From: Spirochaetae bacterium HGW-Spirochaetae-9
Lineage (GTDB): Bacteria; Spirochaetota; Spirochaetia; Treponematales; Rectinemataceae
Length of the DNA: 5,910 bases
Direction: 5' to 3'
Assembly (NCBI GenBank): GCA_002839205.1
Contig: PGXP01000114.1
Location: 1-5,910, forward strand
Part shown: positions 4,825 through 5,910 of the stretch, piece after piece
How positions within the stretch are numbered: position 1 is the stretch's first letter
How the letters are laid out: every line of letters begins with the position of its first letter
Position numbers and translations under genes: made by a program
Notes under the pieces: model-generated
Seen by the model: only the letters and a program-made list of their open reading frames with translations
Databases searched by the model: none
Told to the model about the DNA's origin: nothing

Positions 4825-5910
4825 CTAAAGTCTGGTAGCCTTTATCCTCAGCGCATCGAAAAGCGCGGCAAAGGAACTCCGGCTTCTGTAGAAAATCGCA
4901 GGCCTTCCTTCCGGAGCATGGACGACCGTCGTCCCCCCATGATAATGGCGAGAAGTCCACAGGTGGATCCACTCGTCGTCGGGCAGGAAGAGCCGACGCG
5001 GCTGAGGGCTTCCCTCCTGAGAGGGGGCGATGATCAGATCCAGGCCGAACATATATTGATCTTTCAATTTCAGGAGCCCAGGTTCGGCGGGATACATTAA
5101 GGCCGGATGGGCCAGGACAGGTATGCCCTTCTCCACCCATTCGTTCGAGCAGTGGTCCCTGTATGGCCGCAGCATTGTATACATGACGGCTGAGGCAGCG
5201 ATCTTGCGCGACGCAGCTTCCCCCCGCCCCTCAGCCTGGATCTTCGAAATATGCAGGGGGCTGAAGGCTGCCAATTCAAGGCTATCGGGCACCAATACCT
5301 GGCCATACCCGGAAAAAGAGAGGGAAAGCAGCATGCCGGTGAAGCCGGAAGCACTTCCCTGTTCCTCTACCTGATGAGGGAGAGCCCTCGCCGATGCAAT
5401 GTGCAGGATCTTCTTCCACTCGTCCATTTCAATGAGACGGCCTTCCTCGCCATCCACGGAATTTTCCAATCTGAACCCATCGCCTCGCTCCTCAATCAGG
5501 GGGCAGGCCTGAAGCCAGTCAGGCAGCCTCTTCCTTGTGCCCGCCTTGTATCGTGTAAGGAGTTCGATGCCCGCCTTCAGTGTTTTCCCGAATCCGAGGG
5601 CGATTTCCCTGGGCATAATTGCAGAAGAAAGTTCGGTGATGGAGCTTCGAAAATTCCAGCTGATCGCTCCACCACCATCAACATGGATCCATGTTCCACG
5701 GCTGGACAGCATCGAAGGTTCGCGGCGCAACGTACTATCGTCACCCTCAGAAGGCAATGAAACCTTGGATTTTTTCAGATTGTATTCAGTCGAAGGCCCT
5801 AGGCCGAAAAGCATCTCCTCCGGATGAGCGCCAAAACGTATCCTGAAAGTCCTCTGCTCAATGCCGGACACGGAAGGCCGAACATGAAGAATTCTTTCGT
5901 GGTACAAGAG
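4825..5910 (-). CDS. GH31-related protein lacking most of the catalytic barrel (5' end outside window)
   Basis: The frame is open from the right edge to TAG 4827-4825; about 361 residues are visible (numbered here from the codon at 5907). From memory, the best match is the YihQ-like branch of GH31 (sulfoquinovosidase/alpha-glucosidase). GAHPEEMLFGLG (26-37) resembles the N-terminal sandwich, GTWIHVD (71-77) its later strand, and RLPDWL (127-132) the entry to the barrel. LLSLSFSGYG (193-202), AAFSPLHIS (213-221), LRPYRD (246-251), DQYMFGLDLIIAP (283-295), FLPDDEWIHLWT (307-318) and RPAIFYRS (335-342) follow the normal order to the C-terminus. Between LPDW and SGYG there are only about 65 residues, where complete enzymes have roughly 200 or more. 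The usual catalytic-Asp motifs (W-x-D-x-x-E-like and W-x-G-D-like) and the S-D-I-G-G loop are absent. The visible frame has no stop or evident frameshift. It could be a retained non-catalytic protein or an in-frame deletion remnant; hydrolase activity is unlikely. It converges on ispDF with a 7-base gap. Confidence 0.8.
   Translation of the reverse strand, partial: LLYHERILHVRPSVSGIEQRTFRIRFGAHPEEMLFGLGPSTEYNLKKSKVSLPSEGDDSTLRREPSMLSSRGTWIHVDGGGAISWNFRSSITELSSAIMPREIALGFGKTLKAGIELLTRYKAGTRKRLPDWLQACPLIEERGDGFRLENSVDGEEGRLIEMDEWKKILHIASARALPHQVEEQGSASGFTGMLLSLSFSGYGQVLVPDSLELAAFSPLHISKIQAEGRGEAASRKIAASAVMYTMLRPYRDHCSNEWVEKGIPVLAHPALMYPAEPGLLKLKDQYMFGLDLIIAPSQEGSPQPRRLFLPDDEWIHLWTSRHYHGGTTVVHAPEGRPAIFYRSRSSFAALFDALRIKATRL

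Noticed and set aside
4825..5910. Hidden GH31 catalytic segment in another frame
   Set aside because: Only about 190 bases separate the flanking GH31 blocks, too few for the missing part of the barrel, and the other frames there show no catalytic motif.

Overview
The window carries six protein genes packed almost without gaps in an estimated 55-65% GC sequence. Two of them run off the edges. The set of genes suggests a free-living or environmental member of the Spirochaetota: a CarD/CdnL regulator directly followed by a fused ispD-ispF gene is an arrangement I associate with treponemes and relatives. That assignment is an inference from memory of gene content and has moderate confidence only.

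Layout. At the left edge (1-578, +) lies the 3' part of a DTW-domain tRNA aminocarboxypropyltransferase. It converges on, and shares its stop-codon bases with, a minus-strand operon of two genes. The first gene of that operon encodes a TVP38/TMEM64 (VTT-domain) membrane protein (2927-2217). One base after its stop codon comes a GH13 alpha-glucosidase / oligo-1,6-glucosidase gene (2215-575). Divergent from this operon, across a 114-bp regulatory gap (2928-3041), runs a plus-strand operon of carD (3042-3542) and the bifunctional ispDF gene (3549-4817) of the MEP isoprenoid pathway. After only 7 bp comes a convergent minus-strand gene (4825 to the right edge) related to family GH31, most like the YihQ-type sulfoquinovosidase/alpha-glucosidase branch.

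The only real non-coding stretch is 2928-3041, and it is well organised. A near-consensus sigma-70 promoter (TTGACG-N17-TACAAT) faces carD, and its predicted start site falls almost on the carD ATG, which suggests a leaderless mRNA. A weaker promoter with the same spacing faces the TVP38 gene. A 26-bp imperfect dyad (11 of 13 base pairs symmetric) sits exactly between the two -35 boxes.

The most unusual gene is the GH31 relative. It has recognisable pre-barrel and C-terminal GH31 sequence in one uninterrupted frame, but most of the catalytic barrel, including the regions that normally carry both catalytic aspartates, is absent. It is either a retained non-catalytic GH31 derivative or an in-frame deletion remnant.

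The genes do not form one pathway. Two (GH13 and the GH31 relative) belong to alpha-glucoside-hydrolase families. One makes isoprenoid precursors, one controls transcription initiation, one modifies tRNA, and one is a membrane protein. I see no tRNA, rRNA, CRISPR array, insertion sequence or phage gene.
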